A stretch of 64,000 nucleotides of DNA from Streptococcus parasanguinis (GTDB lineage Bacteria; Bacillota; Bacilli; Lactobacillales; Streptococcaceae). Positions 1 to 8,182 of this stretch are shown piece after piece; positions within the stretch are counted from its first letter, which is position 1, and each line of letters starts with the position of its first letter. The stretch lies in NCBI RefSeq assembly GCF_032163505.1, contig NZ_CP134147.1, positions 648,501-712,500 on the forward strand, in the 5' to 3' direction. The notes beneath the pieces are model-generated. The model made no database searches. It saw nothing but the letters and a program-made list of their open reading frames with translations, and was not told where the DNA came from. The translations under genes and the position numbers were made by a program.

Positions 1-475
1 CTTCAACCTGCTCGACACCTTATCCGTCAAGGACAATATCCTCCTGCCTCTAGTCCTCTCTCGCAGGCCGGTCAAGGAAATGATGAGCAAGGTCGATAGC
101 GTGAGTCGGGAATTAGGCATTCACCAACTTCTAGAGAAATACCCTTACGAAATCTCTGGTGGGCAAAAACAACGGGTGGCTGTAGCACGGGCTATCATCA
201 CATCTCCGGAAATCCTCCTGGCAGACGAGCCAACAGGGGCGCTGGATTCCAAATCTTCGGCTGCTTTGCTCGATGTCTTTGAAGATATTAATACAATGGG
301 ACAAACCATCCTCATGGTGACCCACTCAACCGCAGCGGCAGCTCGGGCCAAGCGCGTGCTCTTTATTAAGGACGGGATCCTTTACAATCAGATCTTCCGC
401 GGGGAAAAAACAGAACGTCAGATGTTCCAAGAAATCTCGGATACCTTGACGGTCATGGCAAGTGAGGTGGAGTAG
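1..475 (+). CDS. BceA-type ABC transporter ATP-binding subunit, 5' end outside window
   Basis: The reading frame is open from base 2, so the N-terminal third lies upstream of the window. The visible part has the ABC signature SGGQKQR, Walker B LLADEPTGALD and the H-loop region TILMVTHS. Over about 150 residues it differs from the complete ATPase at 22834-23601 by one conservative change (V/I) before the C-terminal tails diverge. It is directly followed by an FtsX-like permease (stop TAG and ATG are adjacent), the usual BceAB arrangement. These ATPases power transporters that protect against cell-wall-active peptides; the substrate here cannot be read from sequence. Confidence 0.93.
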   Translation, partial: FNLLDTLSVKDNILLPLVLSRRPVKEMMSKVDSVSRELGIHQLLEKYPYEISGGQKQRVAVARAIITSPEILLADEPTGALDSKSSAALLDVFEDINTMGQTILMVTHSTAAAARAKRVLFIKDGILYNQIFRGEKTERQMFQEISDTLTVMASEVE

Positions 476-2461
476 ATGTTTCGATTAACCACTAAATTAG
501 CTTGCTCCAATCTGATCAAGAACCGCAAGCTCTATTATCCCTTTGCGATTGCAGTCATTCTCGCAGTGACCATCGCCTACCTCTTTGACTCCCTGACCTT
601 TAATCCCCACATTCATGAGCTTCGAGGAGGATCTCCCATGCTCTTCACCCTAGGCTTGGGACTGTTTGTGGTCAATGCTGCTGGAGCCATCATCGTGCTC
701 TATGCCAATAGCTTCGTCATGAAAAACCGCTCCAAAGAGCTGGGAATCTACAGCATGCTAGGTCTTGAAAAGCGGCATCTCATCAGCATGATTTTCAAAG
801 AACTCTTTATTTTTGGTTTTGTGACTATCTCAAGCGGTGTCTTGATCGGAGCCCTCTTTGATAAGCTGATCTTTGCCTTTCTCTTGAAACTGATGAAGAT
901 GAAGGTCCAGCTGGTATCTACCTTCCAACCTGGAATTGTGATTGCAGTCTTTGTCACCTTTGGTCTCATCTTTGCCCTTTTGGTCCTTCTCAATGCTTGG
1001 CGCATTCTCCGTTTGAATGCCCTGCAACTAACTCGTGAGAAAGCAAGTGGCGAAAAGAAAGCCCGCTTTTTGTGGCCCCAAACCATCCTGGGCTTAGCCT
1101 CTCTCGGTTTTGGCTACTACCTGGCTTTGTCTGTCAAAGACCCCATGTCTGCGATTTTGATTTTCTTTCTAGCCGTTGTCTTGGTTATGATCGGGACCTA
1201 CCTGCTCTTTAATGCTGGGATCACCGTCTTCTTGCACCTGCTTAAGAAAAAGAAGGGGTATTATTACCAACCAAACAACATGATCTCGGTCTCTAACCTC
1301 ATCTATCGCATGAAGAAAAATGCAGTGGGGCTTGCGACCATTGCCATCCTCTCGACCATGGTGCTGGTGACGATCTCTGCTGCCACCAACATCTATGTCG
1401 GTGGCGAAATGTTCAAGAAGATCATGGCTCCTCATGATTTCTCTGTCCAAGGAAAAGGGGTAGATCTGGAGCAAATCAATCAGAAATTTGATGAGTTTGC
1501 TTCTGAGCATCATCTTGAGATCAAAAATCGCGATCTGATGACCTATGCCAACTTTGGGGTCAAATCACAAAAGGGCACGGATTTCACCGTCTATCCAGCT
1601 GATGAACGCAGCGTCACTCCTAAAACCGTCTTTATGGTCTTTGATGCGGAAAGTTATGAACAGATGACAGGAGAACACGTCGATCTGACCGGCAACCAAG
1701 TCATCCTCTTTGCTCATAACAAGGCTCTGATAGGGCAAAAGCAGTTCACTATCAACGGGCAAGACTTCCAAGTCAAGGAAGAAGTGAGCAAGGATTTTAT
1801 CACCGATCATGTTCCAAATCAGTTTAACATGCTGACGGAGGATTTCAACTACCTGATCGTGCCTGACCTCTCAGCCTTTGTCGCCCAGTTTCCGAACCTT
1901 GCTATCAATACCAATATCTACGGTGGCTTCAATGTCAATGTTGATGAAGACCAGCAACTCAAGCTAGCAGCTAGCTATGACAAGATGATCGATGAATTGA
2001 GCAGCCAACAGGGCCAAGGAACATTTATCTATGGAGGTAACCGAGCCAACGATGTGGCAGAGTTGAATAGCCTCTTTGGTGGCATCTTCTTTATCGGAAT
2101 TTTCTTGTCACTGATCTTTATGGTCGGAACGGTTATCGTCATCTACTACAAGCAAATCTCAGAAGGCTATGAAGACCGTGATCGCTTCGTCATCCTCCAA
2201 CAGGTGGGGCTTGATGAACATGAGGTCAAACGGACCATCAACCGTCAAGTGCGGACCGTCTTCTTCCTCCCTCTCATCTTTGCCTTTGTCCACCTGGCCT
2301 TTGCCTACCATATGATCCGCCTCATTCTCAAAGTCCTCGGTGTCATCAATAGTGGCCAAGTCCTCGTCGTGACCCTCAGCGTCTGTGCTGTCTTTCTCAT
2401 CACCTACCTGATCGTCTTTTGGATCACCTCTCGGAGCTACCGCAAGATTGTGCAGATTTAA
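476..2461 (+). CDS. BceB-type ABC transporter permease (FtsX-like), 661 aa
   Basis: A large FtsX-like permease that starts immediately after the ATPase stop. It has an N-terminal membrane segment, a four-helix FtsX-like block (about residues 50-300), a large extracytoplasmic domain (about 310-520) and a C-terminal block (about 525-655). Size and layout fit BceB-type permeases of bacitracin or antimicrobial-peptide detoxification modules. It is clearly related to the permease at 23594-25597 (shared ISEGYEDRD/EN and TSRSYRKIV segments) but far more diverged from it than the two ATPases are from each other. No two-component system lies next to it in the window. Substrate unknown. Confidence 0.9.
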   Translation: MFRLTTKLACSNLIKNRKLYYPFAIAVILAVTIAYLFDSLTFNPHIHELRGGSPMLFTLGLGLFVVNAAGAIIVLYANSFVMKNRSKELGIYSMLGLEKRHLISMIFKELFIFGFVTISSGVLIGALFDKLIFAFLLKLMKMKVQLVSTFQPGIVIAVFVTFGLIFALLVLLNAWRILRLNALQLTREKASGEKKARFLWPQTILGLASLGFGYYLALSVKDPMSAILIFFLAVVLVMIGTYLLFNAGITVFLHLLKKKKGYYYQPNNMISVSNLIYRMKKNAVGLATIAILSTMVLVTISAATNIYVGGEMFKKIMAPHDFSVQGKGVDLEQINQKFDEFASEHHLEIKNRDLMTYANFGVKSQKGTDFTVYPADERSVTPKTVFMVFDAESYEQMTGEHVDLTGNQVILFAHNKALIGQKQFTINGQDFQVKEEVSKDFITDHVPNQFNMLTEDFNYLIVPDLSAFVAQFPNLAINTNIYGGFNVNVDEDQQLKLAASYDKMIDELSSQQGQGTFIYGGNRANDVAELNSLFGGIFFIGIFLSLIFMVGTVIVIYYKQISEGYEDRDRFVILQQVGLDEHEVKRTINRQVRTVFFLPLIFAFVHLAFAYHMIRLILKVLGVINSGQVLVVTLSVCAVFLITYLIVFWITSRSYRKIVQI

Positions 2462-2486
2462 GAAAAGAGAAGCTCAAATCAAATTA

Positions 2487-2624
2487 GAAACTTTCCTTAG
2501 GTGAGAACGGACGTCAGCGAACTTCGAAGAAGTTCCATGACTAATTATTGAGCCAAAGGTCTCAATAATTCCGAGTGCCTGAAACATGATTATTTCAGGC
2601 ACTTTTCTCACAGCGGAAAGTTTC
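2487..2624. repeat. Structured intergenic element B, copy 1
   Basis: A perfect 10-bp outer stem (2487-2496 with 2615-2624) and an inner GTGAG/CTCAC pairing (2501-2505 with 2607-2611) enclose three hairpins: 2519-2525/2529-2535 (extended by 2513-2516/2538-2541), 2543-2552/2561-2570 and 2574-2584/2593-2603. A second copy lies at 51455-51592, with changes on both sides of stems that keep pairing. No open reading frame and no T-run follow. It could act as RNA or be a small mobile repeat; the strand is not decided. Confidence 0.8.
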
Positions 2625-2785
2625 AATATACTCTAATAATAATCAGATATTATTTGGATATTTTTGCACAATAATCCAGCATAGGTTATTCAAAGAAAAG
2701 AATTGTCAATTTTTTTAGCTTGCTCATAGCGGGCTTTTTTGTACGAAAACCGACTGCGATTGTTTTTGTTTTTCAAAGGGATACA

Positions 2786-2817
2786 CAAAAAAGACTGAAC
2801 CCGTAGAGTTCAGTCTT
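2786..2817 (-). terminator. Terminator of minus-strand SemiSWEET gene
   Basis: AAGACTGAAC (2791-2800) pairs with GTTCAGTCTT (2808-2817). Read on the minus strand it is followed by a T-run, just beyond the stop of the gene at 2831-3094. Confidence 0.8.
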
Positions 2818-2830
2818 TGTTCACTTTCTA

Positions 2831-3094
2831 TTAAAGTGATGTAAGGAAAGTCAATCCCCCTAGGATGACACCTGCCGAATTCGGAATGATCAAAATCCAG
2901 TCTTTTTTAGGTTCCTTTGTCCAACCATAAATGACCCAGATCAAGCAAGAAATAGCAGCTGACAAGGGTTGGAAAGGTTGGGCCTTATTTCCCTGTAAAT
3001 TAGCAATAATTTGTGGGATGTAGGCAATGAAAACGATAATCCCAATAAAGGCACCGATCGAGCCAACGATTTGGTTGATTTTTTGTTTATTCAT
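2831..3094 (-). CDS. SemiSWEET-family sugar transporter, 87 aa
   Basis: A small three-helix membrane protein of the PQ-loop/SemiSWEET family. The PQ motif is visible as YIPQI near residues 25-29, followed by the conserved asparagine-containing third helix (IIPNSAGVILG). Members work as dimers that pass sugars through the cytoplasmic membrane. Length (87 aa) is normal for the family. It is divergent from another SemiSWEET gene at 3375, and the two proteins are only moderately similar. The substrate cannot be inferred. Confidence 0.85.
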   Translation of the reverse strand: MNKQKINQIVGSIGAFIGIIVFIAYIPQIIANLQGNKAQPFQPLSAAISCLIWVIYGWTKEPKKDWILIIPNSAGVILGGLTFLTSL

Positions 3095-3311
3095 AAAATT
3101 TTACCTCTGTGTATCAATATAGCATAAGTAGGAAGAAAATGCAATTAATTTGCATGCTACGCAAAATGAAAACGATCACATTTGCAAAAGAATTAGACAA
3201 AGTGTCAAAAAATGGCAACTAGAGAGAAAATCCACTCGAAAAGAAATCCATCTTCCTGCAAAATCACAAGATTGTGACACTTTACAGTTCGGTAACATTT
3301 GAAAAAAGTAC

Positions 3312-3340
3312 TTGAATTTTAAGAGGGGAAGCGTTAGAAT
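3312..3340 (+). promoter_or_regulatory. Promoter of SemiSWEET gene 3375
   Basis: TTGAAT (3312-3317) and TAGAAT (3335-3340) with 17-bp spacing, about 35 bp upstream of the start codon. Confidence 0.7.
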
Positions 3341-3374
3341 AGTGCATACTTAAAAAATGAAAGGTGTCATAAAA

Positions 3375-3632
3375 ATGAATGAAAAACAAATGAAAATCCT
3401 TGGCTGGGTTGCGACCTTTATGTCTGTGATGATGTATGTGTCTTACTTCCCACAAATCATGGATAATCTCGCTGGTCACAAAGGAAACTTTATTCAACCT
3501 TTAGTGGCAGCCATCAACTGTAGTCTTTGGGTCTATTATGGACTCTTCAAAAAAGAACGCGATATCCCACTTGCTGCAGCTAATGCACCAGGGATCATCT
3601 TTGGTTTGATCACAGCGATCACAGCCTTGTAA
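3375..3632 (+). CDS. SemiSWEET-family sugar transporter, 85 aa
   Basis: A second PQ-loop/SemiSWEET protein with three predicted helices, PQ motif in YFPQI, and NAPGIIFG in helix 3. The ATG at 3375 is chosen over 3357 because AAAGG lies at proper distance before it. It is transcribed divergently from the paralogue at 2831-3094. Family members form homodimers; whether these two pair with each other is unknown. A long repeat ending in a terminator follows. Confidence 0.85.
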   Translation: MNEKQMKILGWVATFMSVMMYVSYFPQIMDNLAGHKGNFIQPLVAAINCSLWVYYGLFKKERDIPLAAANAPGIIFGLITAITAL

Positions 3633-3642
3633 TTAATGAAAG

Positions 3643-3823
3643 AGAGAGTGGGACAGAAATCGGTCATTCGTTAGAATTCGATTTTGTCGTCCCACCTCCG
3701 CACAGTTGAGTAGGGCTGTAAAAGCTGATGAAATCAGCGTAGTAGAGCCCACTCAACCACTGCGTCTTGCTCGACAATCCAAAGACAGTTGATAGGCCAG
3801 GACTTTTGTCCCGGCCTCTTTTT
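3643..3823 (+). repeat. Intergenic repeat A, copy 1
   Basis: A ~180-bp repeat found five times in the window. It contains GTGGGAC...GTCCCAC, an arm GTTGAGTaGGGCT pairing with AGCCCACTCAAC around the hairpin GCTGATgaaATCAGC, and a closing terminator hairpin AGGCCaGGAC/GTCCcGGCCT with a T-run (3794-3823). It ends the SemiSWEET transcript. Confidence 0.9.
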
Positions 3824-3843
3824 GATGGAATGAATCATTTCCA

Positions 3844-3852
3844 TGGTATAAT
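3844..3852 (+). promoter_or_regulatory. Extended -10 promoter for the ybgA-like gene
   Basis: TGG followed by TATAAT (3847-3852), 40 bp before the GTG start; a weak TTGATG lies 19 bp further up. Confidence 0.6.
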
Positions 3853-3891
3853 GGAAGGACTATTCATAGAGAAGATCAAAAGGAGACAAGA

Positions 3892-4269
3892 GTGGATCAA
3901 AAACATCAATGTCAAGTCCTATGGGCGAAAAATAAATACCTGGTGCTGAGTCATTCCAGTAATCTCTACAAGGAAATCCGGGAATATCTCAAGCGAGACC
4001 AGGTGGAGGTCAGTCACGTCGAGGACCTGATCCAGCAAGCACTGGCCTTGCCGGAAAATCGTGGCCAGGTCTCCAATGCTTTCCAGCATATCTGGGGCTA
4101 TTTCAAAAAGCAGGCGACTCCTGAGGAAAAGGCGGACTTCATGTTGCTACTTGAGAAGTACCAGCATGGCCAAGCTAGCCAAGAAGATCTGATCAAGGGG
4201 ATCCAGACGCTCCTAGAGCGCTACCCGAATCGCTACTTGCAAGACTCGACACTACTAGGAGGTCAATAG
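3892..4269 (+). CDS. YbgA-like DUF1722 protein, 125 aa
   Basis: The protein matches the DUF1722/YbgA family by its core (KYLVLSHS, then a helical region with YFKK and the segment PNRYLQDS near the C-terminus). The start is GTG at 3892, supported by AGGAG at 3881-3885. The function of the family is not established; in Escherichia coli the relative lies beside the photolyase gene. Here it overlaps no gene but abuts (stop TAG, then ATG) a protein related to pyrimidine-dimer glycosylases, so a link to UV damage handling is plausible by context only. Confidence 0.8.
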   Translation: MDQKHQCQVLWAKNKYLVLSHSSNLYKEIREYLKRDQVEVSHVEDLIQQALALPENRGQVSNAFQHIWGYFKKQATPEEKADFMLLLEKYQHGQASQEDLIKGIQTLLERYPNRYLQDSTLLGGQ

Positions 4270-4635
4270 ATGAGACTCTGGCACCAAGATTTGATTCCCA
4301 AACTCCCTCGTCCCCAGCTCCTGGGCCAACACCGGGAATGCTGCGCCCTTCGAGGCAATGGCTGGGGCAAGAAGCACGCGACGGTCAACTATGTCTTTGA
4401 ATACTCGCCCTATCGTCTCTATGCCTATCACCGCTTGATCATGGAGGAGATGACTGCTCGTGGCTATAAGGTCAGCCCAGAGTGGTGGGAGCCGACCTAC
4501 CGAGGCAAGACCTGCCCAGCCTATCCAGAGCTGGAAGAGGAAGTCTTGAGTACTCCTATTTATCCAGAACATCATGCGGGTTACCTGAAAGAATGCCTGG
4601 AGAATCTAGCAGAAAAAGGGATTCATTTAGATTAA
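4270..4635 (+). CDS. Pyrimidine-dimer DNA glycosylase-like protein (TIGR02328/Pyr_excise), 121 aa
   Basis: A small protein beginning MRLWHQDLIPKLPR and followed by QLLGQHRECCALRG. This pattern matches the TIGR02328 group related to phage T4 endonuclease V, where a helix with H/YRE carries the catalytic glutamate. T4 enzymes use the N-terminal amine as nucleophile, so exposure of residue 2 after methionine removal would matter; residue 2 here is Arg, not Thr, so activity is uncertain. Translationally coupled to the YbgA-like gene. The role in repair is inferred from family and neighbour. Confidence 0.75.
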   Translation: MRLWHQDLIPKLPRPQLLGQHRECCALRGNGWGKKHATVNYVFEYSPYRLYAYHRLIMEEMTARGYKVSPEWWEPTYRGKTCPAYPELEEEVLSTPIYPEHHAGYLKECLENLAEKGIHLD

Positions 4636-4661
4636 TCATTGATTAAGTAAAAATGTAAGCT

Positions 4662-4698
4662 AAACCATTCGTAATCAATTATTACGAATGGTTTTTAG
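4662..4698 (+). terminator. Terminator after the dimer glycosylase-like gene
   Basis: AAACCATTCGTAAT (4662-4675) pairs with ATTACGAATGGTTT (4681-4694), followed by T residues. It isolates the downstream hsd operon. Confidence 0.85.
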
Positions 4699-4752
4699 TA
4701 TCTAAAATATGATAAAATAAAAAGGATAATACATTAATTAAGGAAAGTAAAA

Positions 4753-6324
4753 ATGGCAAGTAAAGAAAATGCAGAGCGCAAGGAACTTCACCGTAAAATT
4801 TGGGCGATTGCGGACGATGTTCGTGGGGCTGTTGACGGTTGGGATTTTAAGCAGTATATCCTAGGAATCCTATTCTATCGCTTTATTTCTGAGCACATGG
4901 CTGACTATTTTGATCATGCTGAGCACGAGGCTGGAGATTTAGAATTTCGTTATGCTAACCTGAGTGATCAAGAAGCTGAGCGAGATTTCAAACCAGGGAC
5001 AGTTGAGGATAAGGGATTCTTTATTTTTCCTAGTCAACTATTTGAAAATGTCGTCAAGAATGCTTCACAAAATGAAAATTTAAACGAAGATTTAGCCAAT
5101 ATTTTCCAAGATATTGAAAAATCAGCAATTGGGTTCAAATCAGAAGATGATATCAAAGGCTTGTTTGATAACTTGGACACACGAAGCAACATACTTGGTG
5201 GAACTGTTCCAGAAAAAAATAAACGTCTTTCTGATATTATTAATGGTATCAATAGTATTAACTTTGGCAACTTTGAGGAAAATGACATTGATGCCTTTGG
5301 GGATGCCTATGAGTTCTTGATTTCAAACTATGCGAGTAATGCTGGTAAAAGTGGTGGTGAATTTTTCACTCCACAGACAGTTTCTAAATTACTTGCTCGT
5401 TTGGTAATGGTTGGTAAGGACAAGATTAACAAGGTCTATGACCCAACATGTGGTTCGGGTTCGCTCTTGCTTCAAATGAAAAAACAATACGAAGACCATA
5501 TCCTAGAAGATGGTTTCTTTGGTCAAGAAATTAATATGACTAACTATAACTTGGCTCGTATGAATATGTTCTTGCACAATATCAACTACAATAACTTCGA
5601 TATCAAGCGAGGAGACACCCTTTTAAATCCTCAACATTTGGAAGAAAAACCGTTTGATGCGATTGTTTCAAACCCTCCTTACTCTGTCAAATGGGTGGGA
5701 GATGGAGACCCAACTCTCATAAACGATGACCGTTTTGCGCCAGCAGGGAAGCTAGCTCCTAAGTCAAAAGCTGACTTTGCCTTTATCATGCATAGTCTCA
5801 ACCATTTGTCTAACAGAGGTCGAGCAGCCATTGTTTGTTTCCCAGGTATTTTCTATCGTGGTGGTGCTGAGAAGACCATTCGTCAGTATCTAGTAGATAA
5901 TAACTTTATTGAAGCAGTGATTGCTCTACCTGATAATCTCTTCTTTGGAACCTCTATCGCGACTACGATTTTAGTGTTGGCGAAGAATAAACTAGAAAAT
6001 AAAACACTCTTTATCGATGCGAGTAAGGAATTCAAAAAAGAGACCAATAACAATGTCTTGACGGATGACAATATCGACCATATCGTTGAATTATTCACTA
6101 ATTATCAAAGTGTAGACTATAAAGCAACTCTTGTTGATAATGAAGTGATTGGTTCAGAACAGGATTACAACCTATCTGTCTCAACCTATGTTGAGCAAGA
6201 AGATACACGTGAGAAGATTGATATTGATGTGCTTAATAAAGAAATCGCTGAGACTGTTGCTAAGATTGACCACTTGCGTGCAGAGATAGATAAAATTGTA
6301 GAGGAACTAGGAGGTAAATCATGA
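4753..6324 (+). CDS. hsdM: Type I restriction-modification methyltransferase HsdM, 523 aa
   Basis: Methylation subunit of a type I system, which methylates adenine in a split target with HsdS and also joins HsdS and HsdR in the restriction complex. The N-terminal HsdM helical domain (residues 1-150) is followed by an N6-adenine methyltransferase fold with SAM motif DPTCGSGS (from residue 230) and catalytic NPPY (307-310). Length is normal. ATGA overlap with hsdS (6321-6324) shows coupled translation. First gene of hsdM-hsdS-hsdS'-hsdR. Confidence 0.97.
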   Translation: MASKENAERKELHRKIWAIADDVRGAVDGWDFKQYILGILFYRFISEHMADYFDHAEHEAGDLEFRYANLSDQEAERDFKPGTVEDKGFFIFPSQLFENVVKNASQNENLNEDLANIFQDIEKSAIGFKSEDDIKGLFDNLDTRSNILGGTVPEKNKRLSDIINGINSINFGNFEENDIDAFGDAYEFLISNYASNAGKSGGEFFTPQTVSKLLARLVMVGKDKINKVYDPTCGSGSLLLQMKKQYEDHILEDGFFGQEINMTNYNLARMNMFLHNINYNNFDIKRGDTLLNPQHLEEKPFDAIVSNPPYSVKWVGDGDPTLINDDRFAPAGKLAPKSKADFAFIMHSLNHLSNRGRAAIVCFPGIFYRGGAEKTIRQYLVDNNFIEAVIALPDNLFFGTSIATTILVLAKNKLENKTLFIDASKEFKKETNNNVLTDDNIDHIVELFTNYQSVDYKATLVDNEVIGSEQDYNLSVSTYVEQEDTREKIDIDVLNKEIAETVAKIDHLRAEIDKIVEELGGKS

Positions 6325-7523
6325 ACATCCTAGAAGAAATCCAAAACTGCCCCGTTGAGTGGAAAGAGTTGGGGGTAGTTTGTTCTGTTAATAAAGGTAA
6401 GCAGCTAAACAAGAATCTGTTGATAGATGATGGATTATATCCTGCGTATAATGGAGGACAAACTTATTCAGGAAGAACTAATGATTACAATGTCGAAGCT
6501 AATACAATTATTGTAAGTCAAGGTGGTGCTTCTGCAGGTTTTGTCAATTTTGTAGAGACTAAATTTTGGGCTAATGCTCACTGCTATTATATACTTCCCG
6601 ATGAAACTCAAGTGAAAAATAGATTTGTATATCATTTTTTAAAAATGAATCAAAAATATCTTATGGATTTTCAACACGGCGCCGGTATACCTGCGTTAAA
6701 ATCTGATAAATTAACTAAACTATTAATTCCCGTCCCTCCTATAAAAATTCAGGAAAAAATCGTGCAAATACTTGACAAAATGACAGAGTATGTTACAGAA
6801 TTGACCTCAGAATTGACCTCACGTAAAAAGCAATATTCTTTTTATCGAGATAAACTCTTATCATTTGAAGATGAAGTTTATCAGGTTGAGTGGAAGACGC
6901 TAGGGGAAGTAGCTAAATTTAATTATGGATATACTGATAAAGCAAAAGAGACGGGAGATATTAGATTTATTCGAATTACTGATATTGATGAAAATGGCTA
7001 TCTCAAGTCGAATGATAAAAAATATATTTCTTTAACCGAAGAATCTAGAAACTATCTAGTAAAACATGGTGACTTATTGATGGCTAGAACGGGTGCTACA
7101 TATGGTAAAACTCTATTTATTGATACTGATGAAACTAGCGCGTATGCCTCTTTCTTAATAAAAATTACTCCATCAGATAAATTGAATTCGAGATACTATT
7201 GGCACTTTTCAAAGAGTGAATTGTACTGGAAACAGGCTAATAATTTGGTTTCAAAGGCAGGTCAGCCCCAGTTTAATGCGAATAGTTTGAAAAATGTAAA
7301 AATCCCAATACCTTCTCTAGAAATCCAGTCTCGTATTGTTCAAGTTCTGGACAACTTTGATATGGTTTGTAACGACTTAAATATCGGACTGCCTAAGGAG
7401 ATTGAACTGCGTCAAAAACAGTACGAATATTTCCGAGAAAAACTCTTGACATTCGTCGCCGAAGGCGAGTACACTGACAGTACAGTACAGTACAGTACAG
7501 ACAAGACATCATTAGGCTCTTAA
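6321..7523 (+). CDS. hsdS: Type I specificity subunit HsdS, 400 aa, ends in a pentamer repeat
   Basis: DNA-recognition subunit with two target-recognition domains (about residues 1-150 and 185-345), each followed by a helical spacer ending in the [12 protein letters not shown] type of sequence (about 150-180 and 350-380). This is a complete HsdS. The last residues are encoded by a (TACAG)4 tract (7481-7500) after which the frame soon stops at TAA 7521-7523. Removal of one 5-bp unit would carry the frame into a third recognition segment downstream, giving a protein of about 600 aa. The present state is therefore one setting of a likely length switch. Confidence 0.93.
   Translation: MNILEEIQNCPVEWKELGVVCSVNKGKQLNKNLLIDDGLYPAYNGGQTYSGRTNDYNVEANTIIVSQGGASAGFVNFVETKFWANAHCYYILPDETQVKNRFVYHFLKMNQKYLMDFQHGAGIPALKSDKLTKLLIPVPPIKIQEKIVQILDKMTEYVTELTSELTSRKKQYSFYRDKLLSFEDEVYQVEWKTLGEVAKFNYGYTDKAKETGDIRFIRITDIDENGYLKSNDKKYISLTEESRNYLVKHGDLLMARTGATYGKTLFIDTDETSAYASFLIKITPSDKLNSRYYWHFSKSELYWKQANNLVSKAGQPQFNANSLKNVKIPIPSLEIQSRIVQVLDNFDMVCNDLNIGLPKEIELRQKQYEYFREKLLTFVAEGEYTDSTVQYSTDKTSLGS
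7477..7500 (+). repeat. Pentanucleotide tandem repeat in hsdS
   Basis: Four exact TACAG units (7481-7500), preceded by an imperfect GACAG, within the 3' end of hsdS. A 5-bp change alters the reading frame, which makes the tract a candidate slipped-strand switch. Confidence 0.9.
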
Positions 7524-7546
7524 ATTGGGTATTTGGACCAATTCGA

Positions 7547-8128
7547 GTGGAGTTGGGTAGTATTTGTGAATTTGTAAGAGGAAATGGTCTTCAGAAGAAA
7601 GATTTTACCCAAGCTGGAAGATCTGTTATCCACTATGGACAAATTTACACTAAATATGATTTTACAGTAGTTTACACTTTCTCCAAAACTAGTGAAATGG
7701 TGTTTAAAAAGTTAAAAAAAGCCCAACCAAATGATTTGGTAATGGCAACTACATCTGAGAATGTTGAAGATGTCGGGAAAGCAATTGTTTGGGAAGGAAA
7801 AGAAGAGATTGGAATCTCTGGAGATAGTTATATCATTCGTACAAGTCAAAATTCACGGTACTTGAATTATTGGCTAAGATCGATTTCGTTTCAATCTCAA
7901 AAGGAAAGAAAAGTGACTGGGACAAAAGTTGTTAGAATCAATTCGAAGGATATGGAAAAATTTCAAATTGTAGTTCCATCCATTACAGAACAAGAAAGAA
8001 TTGTCTCCATTCTTGACCGTTTCAACACTTTAACTAACTCTCTTTCTGAGGGCCTCCCAAAAGAAATCGAACTAAGACAGAAACAGTATGAATACTGGCG
8101 AGAACAATTATTAAACTTTACTAGATAA
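7547..8128 (+). CDS. Third HsdS recognition segment, out of frame with hsdS (half-HsdS)
   Basis: This segment encodes one more target-recognition domain followed by the same spacer ([16 protein letters not shown]). The only start near its head is GTG 7547 with no visible Shine-Dalgarno. The same frame is open upstream to 7478 and encodes [18 protein letters not shown], a natural continuation of an HsdS chain, so the true N-terminus is probably supplied by hsdS when the pentamer tract loses one unit or gains two. As a free half-subunit (193 aa) it could also pair with another half, as truncated HsdS proteins are known to do. Expression in the present phase is doubtful. Confidence 0.7.
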   Translation: MELGSICEFVRGNGLQKKDFTQAGRSVIHYGQIYTKYDFTVVYTFSKTSEMVFKKLKKAQPNDLVMATTSENVEDVGKAIVWEGKEEIGISGDSYIIRTSQNSRYLNYWLRSISFQSQKERKVTGTKVVRINSKDMEKFQIVVPSITEQERIVSILDRFNTLTNSLSEGLPKEIELRQKQYEYWREQLLNFTR

Positions 8129-8182
8129 AGTCTTTAATCATTTTGAGAAAGAATCTCAATTAAAATAAAAAAGGAACATACT

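Larger units (their letters stand above)
2462..2830. other. Intergenic region with structured element and terminator
   Basis: The 369-bp gap holds structured element B1 (2487-2624), then AT-rich DNA with no supported gene, then a terminator hairpin serving the minus-strand SemiSWEET gene. Confidence 0.7.

Noticed and set aside
748-1086. 112-codon minus-strand ORF within the BceB-type permease
   Set aside because: Shadow of the coding strand, no start signals.
3767-3949. ORF starting inside repeat A1
   Set aside because: It begins in the repeat and overlaps the promoter and start of the YbgA-like gene; no ribosome-binding site or family.
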